Positions 29,253 to 37,712 of a stretch of DNA of 64,000 nt are shown here, piece by piece (within the stretch, counting starts at the first letter, position 1; every line of letters begins with the position of its first letter). A model generated the notes under the pieces. The model did not search any database. It was not told the DNA's origin and was given only the letters and a program-made list of their open reading frames with translations. The position numbers and the translations under genes were made by a program. Source of the stretch: Arboricoccus pini (GTDB taxonomy: Bacteria > Pseudomonadota > Alphaproteobacteria > Geminicoccales > Geminicoccaceae); contig NZ_FYEH01000002.1 in assembly GCF_900187945.1 (NCBI RefSeq), positions 62,001 to 126,000 on the forward strand, in the 5' to 3' direction.

Positions 29253-30618
29253 ATCTTCGACTTTTCGCCTCACCGCGGTCTACCTTCTGGTCTTCGGTCT
29301 ATCGGCTCTGGCTCTCCTCGCGTTTGTCTACGGTCTGGCCTCCAGCTTCATGGAGCGTCAGACGATGGAAACTATCGACGCGGAGATTCAGGGGCTCGAC
29401 GAGCAGAGCCAGCAACAGGGGATCTTGGGCCTCAAGCGCATCATCGAGCAGCGATCAAGCATCGAGGGTGACCCTGATCGGATGGGCATCTACCTGCTCG
29501 TCGATTGGGACGGAAATTACGTTGCCGGGAACCTGCCGCACTGGCCGGACGCGGATCTCCTTCCTGATTCGACGCTGCGTTTCAGCTTCGAGACCGTCGC
29601 GTCCAACAATCGCGTCATCCAGCGCTGGGTGTCGGCCAAGGCGTTCGTCGTCAGTCAGAAATTCCGCCTTCTTGTGGGACGCGACATCACCGAAAAGCAA
29701 CGCACTCAGCAGTTGCTCTGGAGTTCGGTCCTGGTCGGCACGAGTGTCATGATCCTGCTCGGCCTCGGTGGCGGCTTCGTTGTAAGCCGGTGGACGTTGG
29801 GCCGGATCGAGCTGATCAATCGGACGACTACCGCCATCATGGGGGGCAACCTCGGCAAGCGCATCCAGGTCGAGGGCGGCGGCGACGAGTTTGACGAACT
29901 CGCAACGAACCTAAATGCCATGCTGGAGCGTATACAACGACTTCTGGCTGGCATGCGGGAAGTCACTGACAATATCGCGCATGACCTTAGAACCCCACTC
30001 TCGCGCATCCGCTCGCGCATTGAGGTGGCGATGATGCACGACCTGAGCAGTGCCGAGGCGCATGAGTTGCTCGAGGCTACGGTACAAGATGCGGATAAGC
30101 TGATCGAAACATTCAATGCGTTGTTGAACATCGCCCGCGCAGAAGCGGGTAGCCAGCGTTCGGAATGGGAGGAGATCGGCCTCTGTGATCTGGCGCGTGA
30201 TGTTGTCGAGCTTTACGAACCACTAGCCGAGGTCAAGAACATTACTTTGCGACTCGAAGCCAAGGAAGGTGTGTCAATCATCGGCAGCCGCCAACTGGTC
30301 GCGCAGGCGCTGGCCAACATCACCGACAACGCCATCAAATACACACCAGAGAACGGGGTCGTAACGGTTACCATCAGCGACGAGCCCTCTCCCACGATTC
30401 TCGTTGCCGATAACGGACCGGGCATCGCGGCTAATCTTCGAGAGAAGGCTCTCGAGCGGTTTGTCCGCCTCGATCCCGATCGCTCCTCACCTGGAAACGG
30501 GCTCGGTTTAAGCCTGGTGAGCGCGGTTGCGAGGCTGCATGAGGCGAAGCTGACACTCGACGACAATAATCCCGGCTTGCGGATCGCGATCAGTTTTCGG
30601 CGTCCGTCAAGTCGCTGA
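29182..30618 (+). CDS. HAMP-domain sensor histidine kinase
   Basis: Inner-membrane kinase, partner of the upstream regulator. Two membrane helices (one near LTAVYLLVFGLSALALLAFV, one near SVLVGTSVMILLGLGGGFVV) bracket a periplasmic domain of about 130 residues. A HAMP linker follows, then HisKA with the phospho-His in NIAHDLRTPLSRIRSR, and an HATPase domain with N box NAIKYT, DNGPGI and GNGLGLSLV. The start is unclear: ATG at 29182 gives 478 residues and overlaps the regulator by 71 bases; an earlier ATG at 29131 is also in frame. Neither has a good ribosome binding site, so coupling to the upstream gene is likely. Confidence 0.9.
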   Translation: MNIPSSTRSGAPGTASGLRTRLLKSSTFRLTAVYLLVFGLSALALLAFVYGLASSFMERQTMETIDAEIQGLDEQSQQQGILGLKRIIEQRSSIEGDPDRMGIYLLVDWDGNYVAGNLPHWPDADLLPDSTLRFSFETVASNNRVIQRWVSAKAFVVSQKFRLLVGRDITEKQRTQQLLWSSVLVGTSVMILLGLGGGFVVSRWTLGRIELINRTTTAIMGGNLGKRIQVEGGGDEFDELATNLNAMLERIQRLLAGMREVTDNIAHDLRTPLSRIRSRIEVAMMHDLSSAEAHELLEATVQDADKLIETFNALLNIARAEAGSQRSEWEEIGLCDLARDVVELYEPLAEVKNITLRLEAKEGVSIIGSRQLVAQALANITDNAIKYTPENGVVTVTISDEPSPTILVADNGPGIAANLREKALERFVRLDPDRSSPGNGLGLSLVSAVARLHEAKLTLDDNNPGLRIAISFRRPSSR

Positions 30619-30644
30619 ATCAGCCGTCCCTCCTGGCGAGGTCT

Positions 30645-30863
30645 CTATGCGTGGCAGCTATTTCGACATGCCTCGAGCGCGCCCTCGGTAACCAGAAGAC
30701 GCTCTCCAAGCATCGTTTCTACGAGAATGCGCCGTCCATCCTGATCGTCTTCGACATGGATGAGATCGACCGGCACACGAGACTGGCGCAGGATGAGATA
30801 AGGACGGCAATTCTGGGTGAAATTTCCATCGGCGCTGCTGGTTGCATCGGTCATCTGGGTCAT
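30645..30863 (-). CDS. Small hypothetical protein, 72 residues
   Basis: I do not recognise this product. It was selected because a strong ribosome binding site (GGAAGTGAG, 8 bases before ATG at 30863) defines the start and the sequence has an orderly strand-rich pattern: PYLILRQSRVPVDLIHVEDD, then GRRILVETMLGERLLVTEG. No signal peptide or membrane segment is seen. A longer in-frame extension to 31247 would run through the bpt coding region and is implausible. It converges on the kinase gene and has its own 225-base upstream region shared with bpt. The plus-strand frame over the same bases (30651-30938) lacks such a site. Confidence 0.6.
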   Translation of the reverse strand: MTQMTDATSSADGNFTQNCRPYLILRQSRVPVDLIHVEDDQDGRRILVETMLGERLLVTEGALEACRNSCHA

Positions 30864-31088
30864 CGATCTCACTTCCAAGCTTGGCAACGCTGGTTGTTGC
30901 GTCGCACGTCGGGACCATTCATGGGCCAAGAAAGCTAATGGTGAGTTAACGATGCTATAAGGACTTATTGACCCTGCGATCCCTCGCGTATGGCAAGCGC
31001 ATGGCTCAAGGACTACTTGTTCTTTGCGACAGTTAAATCCGTCTGGCTTACGGCCCCTGGCCTCGAGTAGCCGAGTAGGGATGAGTTT

Positions 31089-31817
31089 GTGACGATTACG
31101 ACACCGCGCCGCTTCTACACGACGGAGCTTGCGCCATGTCCTTACCTGGACGGCCTGAAGGAACAGCGCGTACTGACCACGCTTCGTGGCGAGGATAGTG
31201 AGGCAGCCCTCTCGGCATTCACTGAAATCGGCTTTAGGCGCAGTCAAACCTACCTTTACCGCCCAGCCTGCCCTTCGTGTCGGCGATGCGTTCCGGTGCG
31301 GATCGTAGCGGACCGTTTCGAGCCCAGCCGCCGTTTCCGCAAAGTGCTACGACGAAATGCCGATCTTAGTTGGGCCGTCCTGCCCAGCGTGGCTTCCGAA
31401 GAGCAGTTCGAGCTCTTTCACCGTTATCTGGCAGCGCGCCATCCAGACGGCAGCATGATGTCCATGGAGTGGGCGGACTATCGAGCCATGCTCGAGGACT
31501 CACCCGCATGTACGATGATCATCGAATTTCGTTATGCGGACGGCAGGCTTGCGGGGGTCAGCCTGACCGACCAGCTAAGAAACGGTCTCTCCGGCGTCTA
31601 TAAATTCTTCGACCCGATCCAGTCCGCTCGTTCGCTTGGCACCTTCATCATTCTTTGGCACGTGCAGGAAGCGGTCAGGCGAAAATTGCCTTATGTCTAT
31701 CTCGGCTACTGGGTCGAAGGATCCAAGACCATGGACTACAAGGCAGACTTCCAACCAGCCGAGCGGCTGGGAATCAGAGGCTGGCAGTTGTTCGAACCCT
31801 CCTCGACGGGCGGATAA
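31089..31817 (+). CDS. bpt: Aspartate/glutamate leucyltransferase (Bpt; bacterial ATE-like)
   Basis: N-degron enzyme of 242 residues that transfers Leu from Leu-tRNA to proteins with N-terminal Asp or Glu, marking them for ClpAP via ClpS. Recognised from the N-terminal segment CPYLDGLKEQRVLTTL, the YLYRPACPSCRRCVPVR cysteine cluster, and the C-terminal YVYLGYWVEGSKTMDYKADF signature. The GTG start has AGGGA 7 bases upstream. The second leucyl-transfer enzyme of the same pathway, Aat, is encoded 2.1 kb downstream. Older annotations call this family arginyltransferase. Confidence 0.92.
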   Translation: MTITTPRRFYTTELAPCPYLDGLKEQRVLTTLRGEDSEAALSAFTEIGFRRSQTYLYRPACPSCRRCVPVRIVADRFEPSRRFRKVLRRNADLSWAVLPSVASEEQFELFHRYLAARHPDGSMMSMEWADYRAMLEDSPACTMIIEFRYADGRLAGVSLTDQLRNGLSGVYKFFDPIQSARSLGTFIILWHVQEAVRRKLPYVYLGYWVEGSKTMDYKADFQPAERLGIRGWQLFEPSSTGG

Positions 31818-31849
31818 TCGCTGAGTTTTTACAACCGCCGCGATTATCG
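31814..31849. repeat. Inverted repeat at the end of bpt
   Basis: GATAATCG (31814-31821, starting inside the bpt stop region) pairs with CGATTATC (31842-31849) around a 20-base loop that includes TTTTT. It could be a transcript-end structure or an operator before accB. No T-tract follows the right arm. Confidence 0.35.
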
Positions 31850-31857
31850 AGCGAGAT

Positions 31858-31885
31858 TGCCTTGATCGATGACCATGATATAAGC
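31858..31885 (+). promoter_or_regulatory. Candidate promoter for accBC
   Basis: TTGCCT (31858-31863) and TATAAG (31880-31885) are spaced by 16 bases in the 223-base gap between bpt and accB, some 155 bases before the accB start. The -10 element matches consensus in five of six positions. The rest of the gap holds no gene that I can support. Confidence 0.35.
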
Positions 31886-32040
31886 GCGCTCGATTGCCGA
31901 ACGCGCTCAGATGGCCGTGGTGCCGAAACGCATCTCTTCCGGCCATTTAAGACGTGGTATCGATGACAGTTTCAAAACAATGCTCCAGTCGATTCTCGGT
32001 ATCGGCGCTGGGCGGTCGTTGACAATCGGCAGAAGTTCGA

Positions 32041-32520
32041 ATGGCAAAAGAATCGAAGATGGCCAAACTCGAGATCGATATCGACTACATTGCGAAGTTA
32101 GCAGAACTTCTGCAACGGACTGGTTTAACCGAAATTGAGCTTAGTCAGTCGGAGACCAAGATTCGAGTTGCGCGCCAAGTCCAGCAGATCGTCGACGTTG
32201 CGACCCATGTTCCAGCTCTCGCTGCTGGACCCGCCAGCACCGTGGTTGCCGCCGCTGAAACTGCCGCCACCGATTATTCTTCTCACCCTGGCCTCGTGAC
32301 CTCACCCATGGTCGGCACGGCTTATACGGCAGCCGAGCCCGGCGCGCCTCCCTTCGTCACTGTCGGCCAGGAGATCAAAGAGGGTGCTACTCTCGTGATC
32401 GTCGAGGCCATGAAGGTGATGAATCAGATCCGGGCCCCTCGTTCGGGCCGCGTTACGAAAGTCTTTGTCGAAAACGCCGCTCCGGTCGAATTCGGCGAAC
32501 CCCTCATGATCATCGAGTGA
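32041..32520 (+). CDS. accB: Acetyl-CoA carboxylase biotin carboxyl carrier protein
   Basis: Carrier subunit (159 residues) of acetyl-CoA carboxylase, which starts fatty-acid synthesis. Residues 1-55 form the conserved N-terminal domain, a Pro/Ala-rich linker spans about 56-82, and the biotinyl domain fills the C-terminus. The biotin-accepting lysine is K125 in VEAMKVMNQI. The ATG at 32041 is preceded by AGAAG; a second in-frame ATG lies at 32059. Translationally linked to accC by a TGATG junction. Confidence 0.96.
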   Translation: MAKESKMAKLEIDIDYIAKLAELLQRTGLTEIELSQSETKIRVARQVQQIVDVATHVPALAAGPASTVVAAAETAATDYSSHPGLVTSPMVGTAYTAAEPGAPPFVTVGQEIKEGATLVIVEAMKVMNQIRAPRSGRVTKVFVENAAPVEFGEPLMIIE

Positions 32521-33878
32521 TGGCGAGCTTGTTCAACAAGGTTCTGATCGCCAACCGAGGCGAGATCGCGCTGCGCATTCTCCGCGCCTGCCGCGAGCTT
32601 GATATTTCGACCGTAGCGGTACATTCGACAGCGGACGCATCGGCCATGCATGTCAGGCTGGCCGATGAGAGCGTTTGCATAGGTCCGCCCTCGGCAACCG
32701 AATCCTATCTCAACGCGGCAGCTATTCTCTCCGCTGCCGAGATCACCGGCGCCGAAGCCATCCATCCCGGCTACGGCTTTCTTGCTGAGAATGCCGATTT
32801 CGCCAGCATGGTGGTCGAGCATGGCTTTACGTTCATCGGTCCTGACCCTTCGCAGATCAGGATCATGGGCGACAAGATCCGTGCCAAGCAGATGGCCGTG
32901 GAGTTGGACCTGCCGACGGTACCGGGTACGGCCGATGCCATTACGGGCGAGGAGGCAGCGATCAGCGCCGCCGAGGAGATCGGCTATCCCGTGCTGATCA
33001 AGGCCGTCGCCGGCGGCGGCGGCCGTGGCATGACCGTCGTCCACGACGAAGGAAGCCTGATCGAGGCGCTCAAGCTAGCGCGCTACGAGGCGAAGATGGG
33101 CTTCGGCGACGATCGAGTGTACCTTGAAAAATACCTTGATCACCCGCGTCATATCGAGATCCAGGTTATTGGCGACAAGTTCGGCAATGTCGTGCATCTG
33201 GGCGAACGGGACTGCACCCTTCAACGCCGGCATCAAAAGATCATTGAGGAAGCGCCGTCGCCCGTCCTCTCCGCGGCCGAACGGGAGGCTATCGGCACGC
33301 GTGTAGCTGCGGCCATGCGAACATTCGGCTATAGCAGCCTGGGCACGATCGAGTTCCTCTGGCAGGACGGTCGCTTCTATTTCATCGAGATGAATACGCG
33401 CCTGCAGGTCGAGCATCCGGTGACCGAACTCGTCACGGGGCGCGACTTGATTCGCGAGCAGATCAGGATCGCGGCCGGCGAACCGCTCAGTTTCGGGCAG
33501 AGCGACATTACGTTCACTGGCCATGCGATCGAATGCAGGATCAATGCGGAGGATCCACGCACGCTCATGCCCGCGCCTGGCAAGGTCACAGCGTTTCATG
33601 CTCCAGGCGGCCCGGGAGTGCGAACGGATTCGGCACTATATTCAGGATATTCGGTCCCGCCTTATTACGATAGCTTGATCGCGAAGGTCATCGTCCACGA
33701 TACAAACCGTGAAGCGGCGATCCGACGAATGGACCGAAGCCTTGCCGAAACCGTCATCGACGGCATCTCGACCAGTATACCGCTTCTACGAGCGCTCTGT
33801 GAGACCGACGATGTCAAAAAATCCAAGTATGATACCGGCTGGCTCGGTCGTTTTCTTGCCGATTGGGACGGGAACTAA
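32520..33878 (+). CDS. accC: Acetyl-CoA carboxylase biotin carboxylase subunit
   Basis: ATP-grasp enzyme (452 residues) that carboxylates biotin on AccB with bicarbonate. Domains: N-terminal carboxylase domain (KVLIANRGEIALRI), ATP-grasp with the glycine-rich KAVAGGGGRGM loop, catalytic EMNTRLQVEHPVTE, and C-terminal carboxylase domain (GHAIECRINAEDP). The ATG at 32520 shares one base with the accB stop; a GTG at 32517 would add one residue. accA and accD are not in the window. Confidence 0.97.
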   Translation: MASLFNKVLIANRGEIALRILRACRELDISTVAVHSTADASAMHVRLADESVCIGPPSATESYLNAAAILSAAEITGAEAIHPGYGFLAENADFASMVVEHGFTFIGPDPSQIRIMGDKIRAKQMAVELDLPTVPGTADAITGEEAAISAAEEIGYPVLIKAVAGGGGRGMTVVHDEGSLIEALKLARYEAKMGFGDDRVYLEKYLDHPRHIEIQVIGDKFGNVVHLGERDCTLQRRHQKIIEEAPSPVLSAAEREAIGTRVAAAMRTFGYSSLGTIEFLWQDGRFYFIEMNTRLQVEHPVTELVTGRDLIREQIRIAAGEPLSFGQSDITFTGHAIECRINAEDPRTLMPAPGKVTAFHAPGGPGVRTDSALYSGYSVPPYYDSLIAKVIVHDTNREAAIRRMDRSLAETVIDGISTSIPLLRALCETDDVKKSKYDTGWLGRFLADWDGN

Positions 33879-33925
33879 GCCGCCGGCCGCTTCTGCCGCG
33901 CGCTGCTGACGGCCGAATTTGAGCC

Positions 33926-34654
33926 ATGCGAGTCCTCAACTCGGCCGATCTTCTCAGTTGCTACGCCCGAGGCGAATTCCCGATGGCCAACGATCGGGAC
34001 GATCCGACCATATATCTTGTCAATCCGGAAAGGCGCGGCATCCTGCCCCTGGATGGGTTCCATATTCCCCGGAGCCTTCGCAAGACAGTCAGACGACGTC
34101 CCTTCGATATTCGTTGCAACACCGCATTCCGCCAGGTCATCACCGCTTGTGCCGATCCGACCCCTGAACGGCCCCGGACATGGCTGAACGATGGTCTCAT
34201 CGAACTTTATGTTGAACTTCACCATGCCGGTCATGCCCATAGCGTCGAGTGCTGGCAGGATGGCCGACTGGCAGGTGGCCTCTACGGCGTCAGCCTGGGC
34301 GGGGCATTTTTCGGTGAAAGCATGTTCTCGTACCGGACCGACGCCAGCAAGGTTGCGCTTGTCGACCTGATCGGCCGCCTGCTTGCCGGCCATTTCCTGC
34401 TGCTCGATACGCAATTTGTGACAGACCACCTACGGCGGTTCGGCGCCTTAGAGATCGCGCGCACCAGCTATCTCAGCAGGCTGCGGCGAGCCCTTCGTGC
34501 TGAGGCACGCTTTCCGAGCCAAGCCTATCCATTCGGTGAAGGACTGGTGACCGGCGCGGCATCTGGATCGGAAGGCGGTTCGGGTAACGACACGGCAGGC
34601 GGCGGCGATTCCGCATCGACAGGGTCCGCACAGCTCAAGACCCAGACATCATAG
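33926..34654 (+). CDS. aat: Leucyl/phenylalanyl-tRNA--protein transferase
   Basis: N-degron enzyme that adds Leu or Phe to N-terminal Arg or Lys, creating ClpS/ClpAP substrates. Typical features are SCYARGEFPM near the N-terminus, WLNDGLIELYVELHHAGHAHSVECW and GGAFFGESMFS. The conserved fold ends near residue 205. The remaining 35-40 residues are a Gly/Ser/Thr-rich tail not normal for the family, and they arise where the gene runs 130 bases into the convergent DUF2155 gene. Follows accC by 47 bases; accC-aat-DUF2155 is a known alphaproteobacterial order. Confidence 0.93.
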   Translation: MRVLNSADLLSCYARGEFPMANDRDDPTIYLVNPERRGILPLDGFHIPRSLRKTVRRRPFDIRCNTAFRQVITACADPTPERPRTWLNDGLIELYVELHHAGHAHSVECWQDGRLAGGLYGVSLGGAFFGESMFSYRTDASKVALVDLIGRLLAGHFLLLDTQFVTDHLRRFGALEIARTSYLSRLRRALRAEARFPSQAYPFGEGLVTGAASGSEGGSGNDTAGGGDSASTGSAQLKTQTS

Positions 34655-35004
34655 ATCGGATGCTCCAGCGCCGATAAAGCGGGCGATGAAGCAAACATCC
34701 ATCCCGAAAACAGCGGCTTTGCCGGTGCGTCAGCCTGCGTCTCGGCTATCTGCAGAAACGCAGCACTTTCGGGCGGCTCGGTCGGCGTCGACGAAAAGCA
34801 AGCCTTGGGCGTAATTTCCAGGCTGCCAAATCGGGTGGGTTGGCCGATCGGTGCCCTAAAGGAATTGATCCGCGCGGTGATCTTATCGAGACCTTGGAGA
34901 ATCACCGTTTTGTTGCGGATGCTGGGCTGCGCCGCATGGCCCGGTAAAGAGACCAAAACGAATGCGATCGCCATAGAAAGCACCGGCACGGTCTTCATCA
35001 TCAT
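34525..35004 (-). CDS. DUF2155 domain-containing exported protein
   Basis: Secreted protein of 159 residues with a signal peptide (MMMKTVPVLSMAIAFVLVSLPGHAA, about residues 1-25). The DUF2155 core follows: the ILQGLDKITARINSF strand, ITPKACFSS, and a C-terminal FSGWMFASSPALSALEHPIYDVWVLSC. This family is usually encoded beside aat and is linked in other genomes to complex I assembly-type genes; its function is not established. The Pro/Ser-rich C-terminal tail overlaps the aat tail on the opposite strand. The start overlaps the mlaD stop as ATGA. Confidence 0.88.
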   Translation of the reverse strand: MMMKTVPVLSMAIAFVLVSLPGHAAQPSIRNKTVILQGLDKITARINSFRAPIGQPTRFGSLEITPKACFSSTPTEPPESAAFLQIAETQADAPAKPLFSGWMFASSPALSALEHPIYDVWVLSCADPVDAESPPPAVSLPEPPSDPDAAPVTSPSPNG

Positions 35005-35468
35005 TGTGCCTGATTGCTCTGTCCGCGCTGGCCGCTGCCGAAGATGTACTGACCGATAAGGTCCTCGAGGTTGATCGATGACTGCGTGATGGTGATCGAC
35101 TGGCCGTCTTTCAGAGCTTCATCCTCGCCGCCGGGTGTTAGAGCCAGATATTTACCACCAAGAAGGCTCGCCGAGACGATGGCAGCCGAACTGTCCCGAG
35201 GCAGTTCGATCCCATTCTCGACGCTAAAGCTGACATCGGCGCGATAGGTCTTCTTATCCAGTCGCTGCGACAGAACGCTGCCGACCTTGATGCCGCTGAT
35301 CCGTACATCCGAGCCCACATCCAGACCGTCGATCCGATCGAACGCGGCGTTCAGGGTGTAGCCTGTCGGCGAGCCGACATTGCTTCGTGTATAGGCCCAT
35401 CCGAGAAAGCCTATGGCCAGGAGGAGGACCACGGCGCCCAGGATCGTCTCTACGAGATTTTGTCTCAT
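35001..35468 (-). CDS. mlaD: MlaD family outer-membrane lipid asymmetry protein
   Basis: Inner-membrane-anchored MCE-domain protein (155 residues) that binds phospholipid in the Mla trafficking pathway. One N-terminal membrane helix (about 8-26, LGAVVLLLAIGFLGWAY) precedes a single MCE domain (about 38-118: YTLNAAFDRIDGLDVGSDVRISGIKVGSV). The MlaE/F/B/C partners are not in the window. It lies between ftsY and the DUF2155 gene on the minus strand and overlaps the latter by 4 bases, so the two exported proteins are probably co-translated. In many relatives an NDUFA12-like gene occupies this neighbourhood. Confidence 0.9.
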   Translation of the reverse strand: MRQNLVETILGAVVLLLAIGFLGWAYTRSNVGSPTGYTLNAAFDRIDGLDVGSDVRISGIKVGSVLSQRLDKKTYRADVSFSVENGIELPRDSSAAIVSASLLGGKYLALTPGGEDEALKDGQSITITQSSINLEDLIGQYIFGSGQRGQSNQAQ

Positions 35469-35490
35469 GATATCCCTTGGTTAGTCCCGG

Positions 35491-36432
35491 TCACGATGGC
35501 CGGTCGAGCCCCATCAAGGCACGCGCGAAAGGCAAGGCCTCGAAGGGACGCAGATCGTCGATCTTCTCGCCGATGCCAATGGCGTGTACCGGTAGCTTGT
35601 AGCGATCGCCGATGGCTACAACGACCCCTGCTCTGGCCGTACCATCCAGTTTGGTGACGATCAGACCGGTTATGTCGACCATCGTCTTAAATGTATCGAC
35701 CTGGCTATGCGCATTTTGACCAGTTGTTGCATCTAGGATCAAAATCGTATCATGAGGTGCGGAGGGATCGAGCTTCTTGATCACGCGAATGATCTTTTTG
35801 AGCTCCTCCATCAACACTTGTTTGTTATGCAGACGCCCCGCCGTATCGATCATTAGGAGATCCGCACCTTCACGTCGGGCACGATCGAGAGCCTCGTAGG
35901 CCAAGGCGGCCGGATCTGAACCGGTCCTTGCGGCAATGACCGGCACGCCATTGCGCTCGCCCCATACTTGCAGTTGCTCCACGGCAGCAGCACGAAAGGT
36001 GTCACATGCGGCCAGTACAACCTTGAGCCCGGCTTCGGTCGCCTGCTTTGCCAGCTTGCCCAGCGTCGTCGTCTTGCCGGTGCCATTGACGCCACAGACC
36101 AGAACGACCTGCGGCCTGTGCTGGTCTCGGTGCGGCAAGGGTTCGGCAAGTTTCTCGAGCCGTCCGGCGATCAATCCCGCCAGCGCTTCTTTGACCTCGA
36201 TATCGCTCAATTCCTTGCCGTAGCGTCCACGCGCCAGATCGCGCACGAGGTCTCGCGACGTATCGACGCCGATGTCGGAGATGATCAGTGCGTCTTCTAG
36301 CTGCTCAAGCGTTTCGTCATCCAACCGGCGCTTTGTGAAGATGCCGGCAATGCGTTCGGTCAGCGCTGAAGACGAGCGCTGCAAGCCGCCACGCAGCCGG
36401 GCGAACCAGCCCTTGGGCTCTGTCTCGCTCAT
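35491..36432 (-). CDS. ftsY: Signal recognition particle receptor FtsY
   Basis: SRP receptor GTPase (313 residues) that docks Ffh-ribosome complexes at the membrane. It has a short N-terminal region with basic helices instead of the long acidic A domain of E. coli. The NG domain follows: NG helices, G1 GVNGTGKTT, G3 DTAGRLHNK, and G4 TKLDG. The start overlaps the mtaB stop by 4 bases. Its partner ffh lies 2.4 kb away on the opposite strand. Confidence 0.95.
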   Translation of the reverse strand: MSETEPKGWFARLRGGLQRSSSALTERIAGIFTKRRLDDETLEQLEDALIISDIGVDTSRDLVRDLARGRYGKELSDIEVKEALAGLIAGRLEKLAEPLPHRDQHRPQVVLVCGVNGTGKTTTLGKLAKQATEAGLKVVLAACDTFRAAAVEQLQVWGERNGVPVIAARTGSDPAALAYEALDRARREGADLLMIDTAGRLHNKQVLMEELKKIIRVIKKLDPSAPHDTILILDATTGQNAHSQVDTFKTMVDITGLIVTKLDGTARAGVVVAIGDRYKLPVHAIGIGEKIDDLRPFEALPFARALMGLDRPS

Positions 36433-37712
36433 GCCGCTTCTGCCATGGATCCGACCAGAAGGCCGTCCTCGATATCGGTGGCGACGATTTCCGCAATGCT
36501 GCTCACTGCCGGACCGCCCGGCGGCAGCCGCATCGTGGCAAAGTGTGCTGTGCGTCCCATGCCGCCTTGCTCCACGAGGACGCTTTGACGCCGCCCGATC
36601 TGGCTGGCGAGGAACCGGCCGAGAGCGGCATCGCCAGCTTCGCGAAGACGCTTTGCCCGTTCTTTGCGAATATTCCGGTCGACCTGCGGCATGCGCGCTG
36701 CAGGCGTCCCGGCGCGGGGGCTATAGGGAAACACGTGGAGGTATGTCAGCCCGGCCTCGTCGACGAGTTGCAGCGTGTTCTCGAACATCGTCTCGGTTTC
36801 GGTGGGAAAGCCGGCGATCAAGTCCGCGCCGTAGACGATGTCGCTGCGCAGGCTGCGCAAATGTTGTGCTACTTCGATTACGTCTCGCCGCGAATGCCGT
36901 CGCTTCATCCGCTTTAGCGTTAGATCATCGCCAGCCTGAACACTCAGGTGCAAATGCGGCATCAGCCTTGGCTCATCGCGGATAAGCCTTTGCAGATCAG
37001 GATCGATCTCCGCCGGGTCCAACGAAGAGAGCCGCAAGCGCGGCAGGTCGGGGACGCTATCGAGCAAATCCCGCAGCAGGCTTCCCAAGGTCGGCGTGCC
37101 CTCAAGATCTTTACCCCAGGACGTAATGTCGACACCGGTGACCACCAATTCGCGGTAGCCGGCGGCGACCAGGAGTCGAGCCTGCTCGATCACGCGCGAC
37201 GCGGCAATCGACCGGCTTGGGCCCCGGCCAAAGGGAATGATACAAAAAGTGCACCGATGATCACAGCCACCCTGGACTTCGAGAAATGCGCGCGTACGAC
37301 CATCGAAGCCTTCGACGAGATGACCCGCGGTCTCGCGCGCCAGCATGATGTCACCCACCTGGACCTTCGGCTTGGCCGAAGGTTGGGCCAATAGCTTCCA
37401 GACATCTGGATCGAGCTTCTCGGCATTGCCGACGACGTGATCCACCTCCGGCATGTCCGCATAGGCCCGACTTGCGACCTGGGCGCTACACCCTGTTACG
37501 ATCAGCCTTGCACCCGGTCGCTCGCGTCGCGCTTTGCGGATGGCCTGTCGCGCCTGCCGTTCCGCCTCGGCCGTAACAGCGCAGGTGTGGATGATGATCG
37601 CATTGTCGATCGAAGCGGCAGAGGCATGCGCACGAATCACTTCGGACTCGTAGCTGTTCAGCCTGCAGCCAAACGTGATGACTTCCAGAGTTGGCTCGCT
37701 AGACATCGACAT
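36429..37712 (-). CDS. mtaB: tRNA threonylcarbamoyladenosine methylthiotransferase MtaB
   Basis: Radical SAM enzyme (427 residues) that turns t6A37 into ms2t6A37 on tRNAs for ANN codons. The N-terminal UPF0004 domain binds the auxiliary cluster through C16, C44 and C75. The radical SAM cluster site is C150, C154 and C157 in GGCDHRCTFC. A C-terminal TRAM-like region follows. The ATG at 37712 was chosen for its GAGGGGAAC site; it overlaps the dapF 3' end by 14 bases. The subfamily call (MtaB rather than MiaB) rests on general resemblance and on the dapF-mtaB-ftsY order. Confidence 0.9.
   Translation of the reverse strand: MSMSSEPTLEVITFGCRLNSYESEVIRAHASAASIDNAIIIHTCAVTAEAERQARQAIRKARRERPGARLIVTGCSAQVASRAYADMPEVDHVVGNAEKLDPDVWKLLAQPSAKPKVQVGDIMLARETAGHLVEGFDGRTRAFLEVQGGCDHRCTFCIIPFGRGPSRSIAASRVIEQARLLVAAGYRELVVTGVDITSWGKDLEGTPTLGSLLRDLLDSVPDLPRLRLSSLDPAEIDPDLQRLIRDEPRLMPHLHLSVQAGDDLTLKRMKRRHSRRDVIEVAQHLRSLRSDIVYGADLIAGFPTETETMFENTLQLVDEAGLTYLHVFPYSPRAGTPAARMPQVDRNIRKERAKRLREAGDAALGRFLASQIGRRQSVLVEQGGMGRTAHFATMRLPPGGPAVSSIAEIVATDIEDGLLVGSMAEAA

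Noticed and set aside
30651-30938. A 95-codon plus-strand frame after the kinase gene
   Set aside because: It lacks a good ribosome binding site and covers the minus-strand 72-codon gene, which has one.
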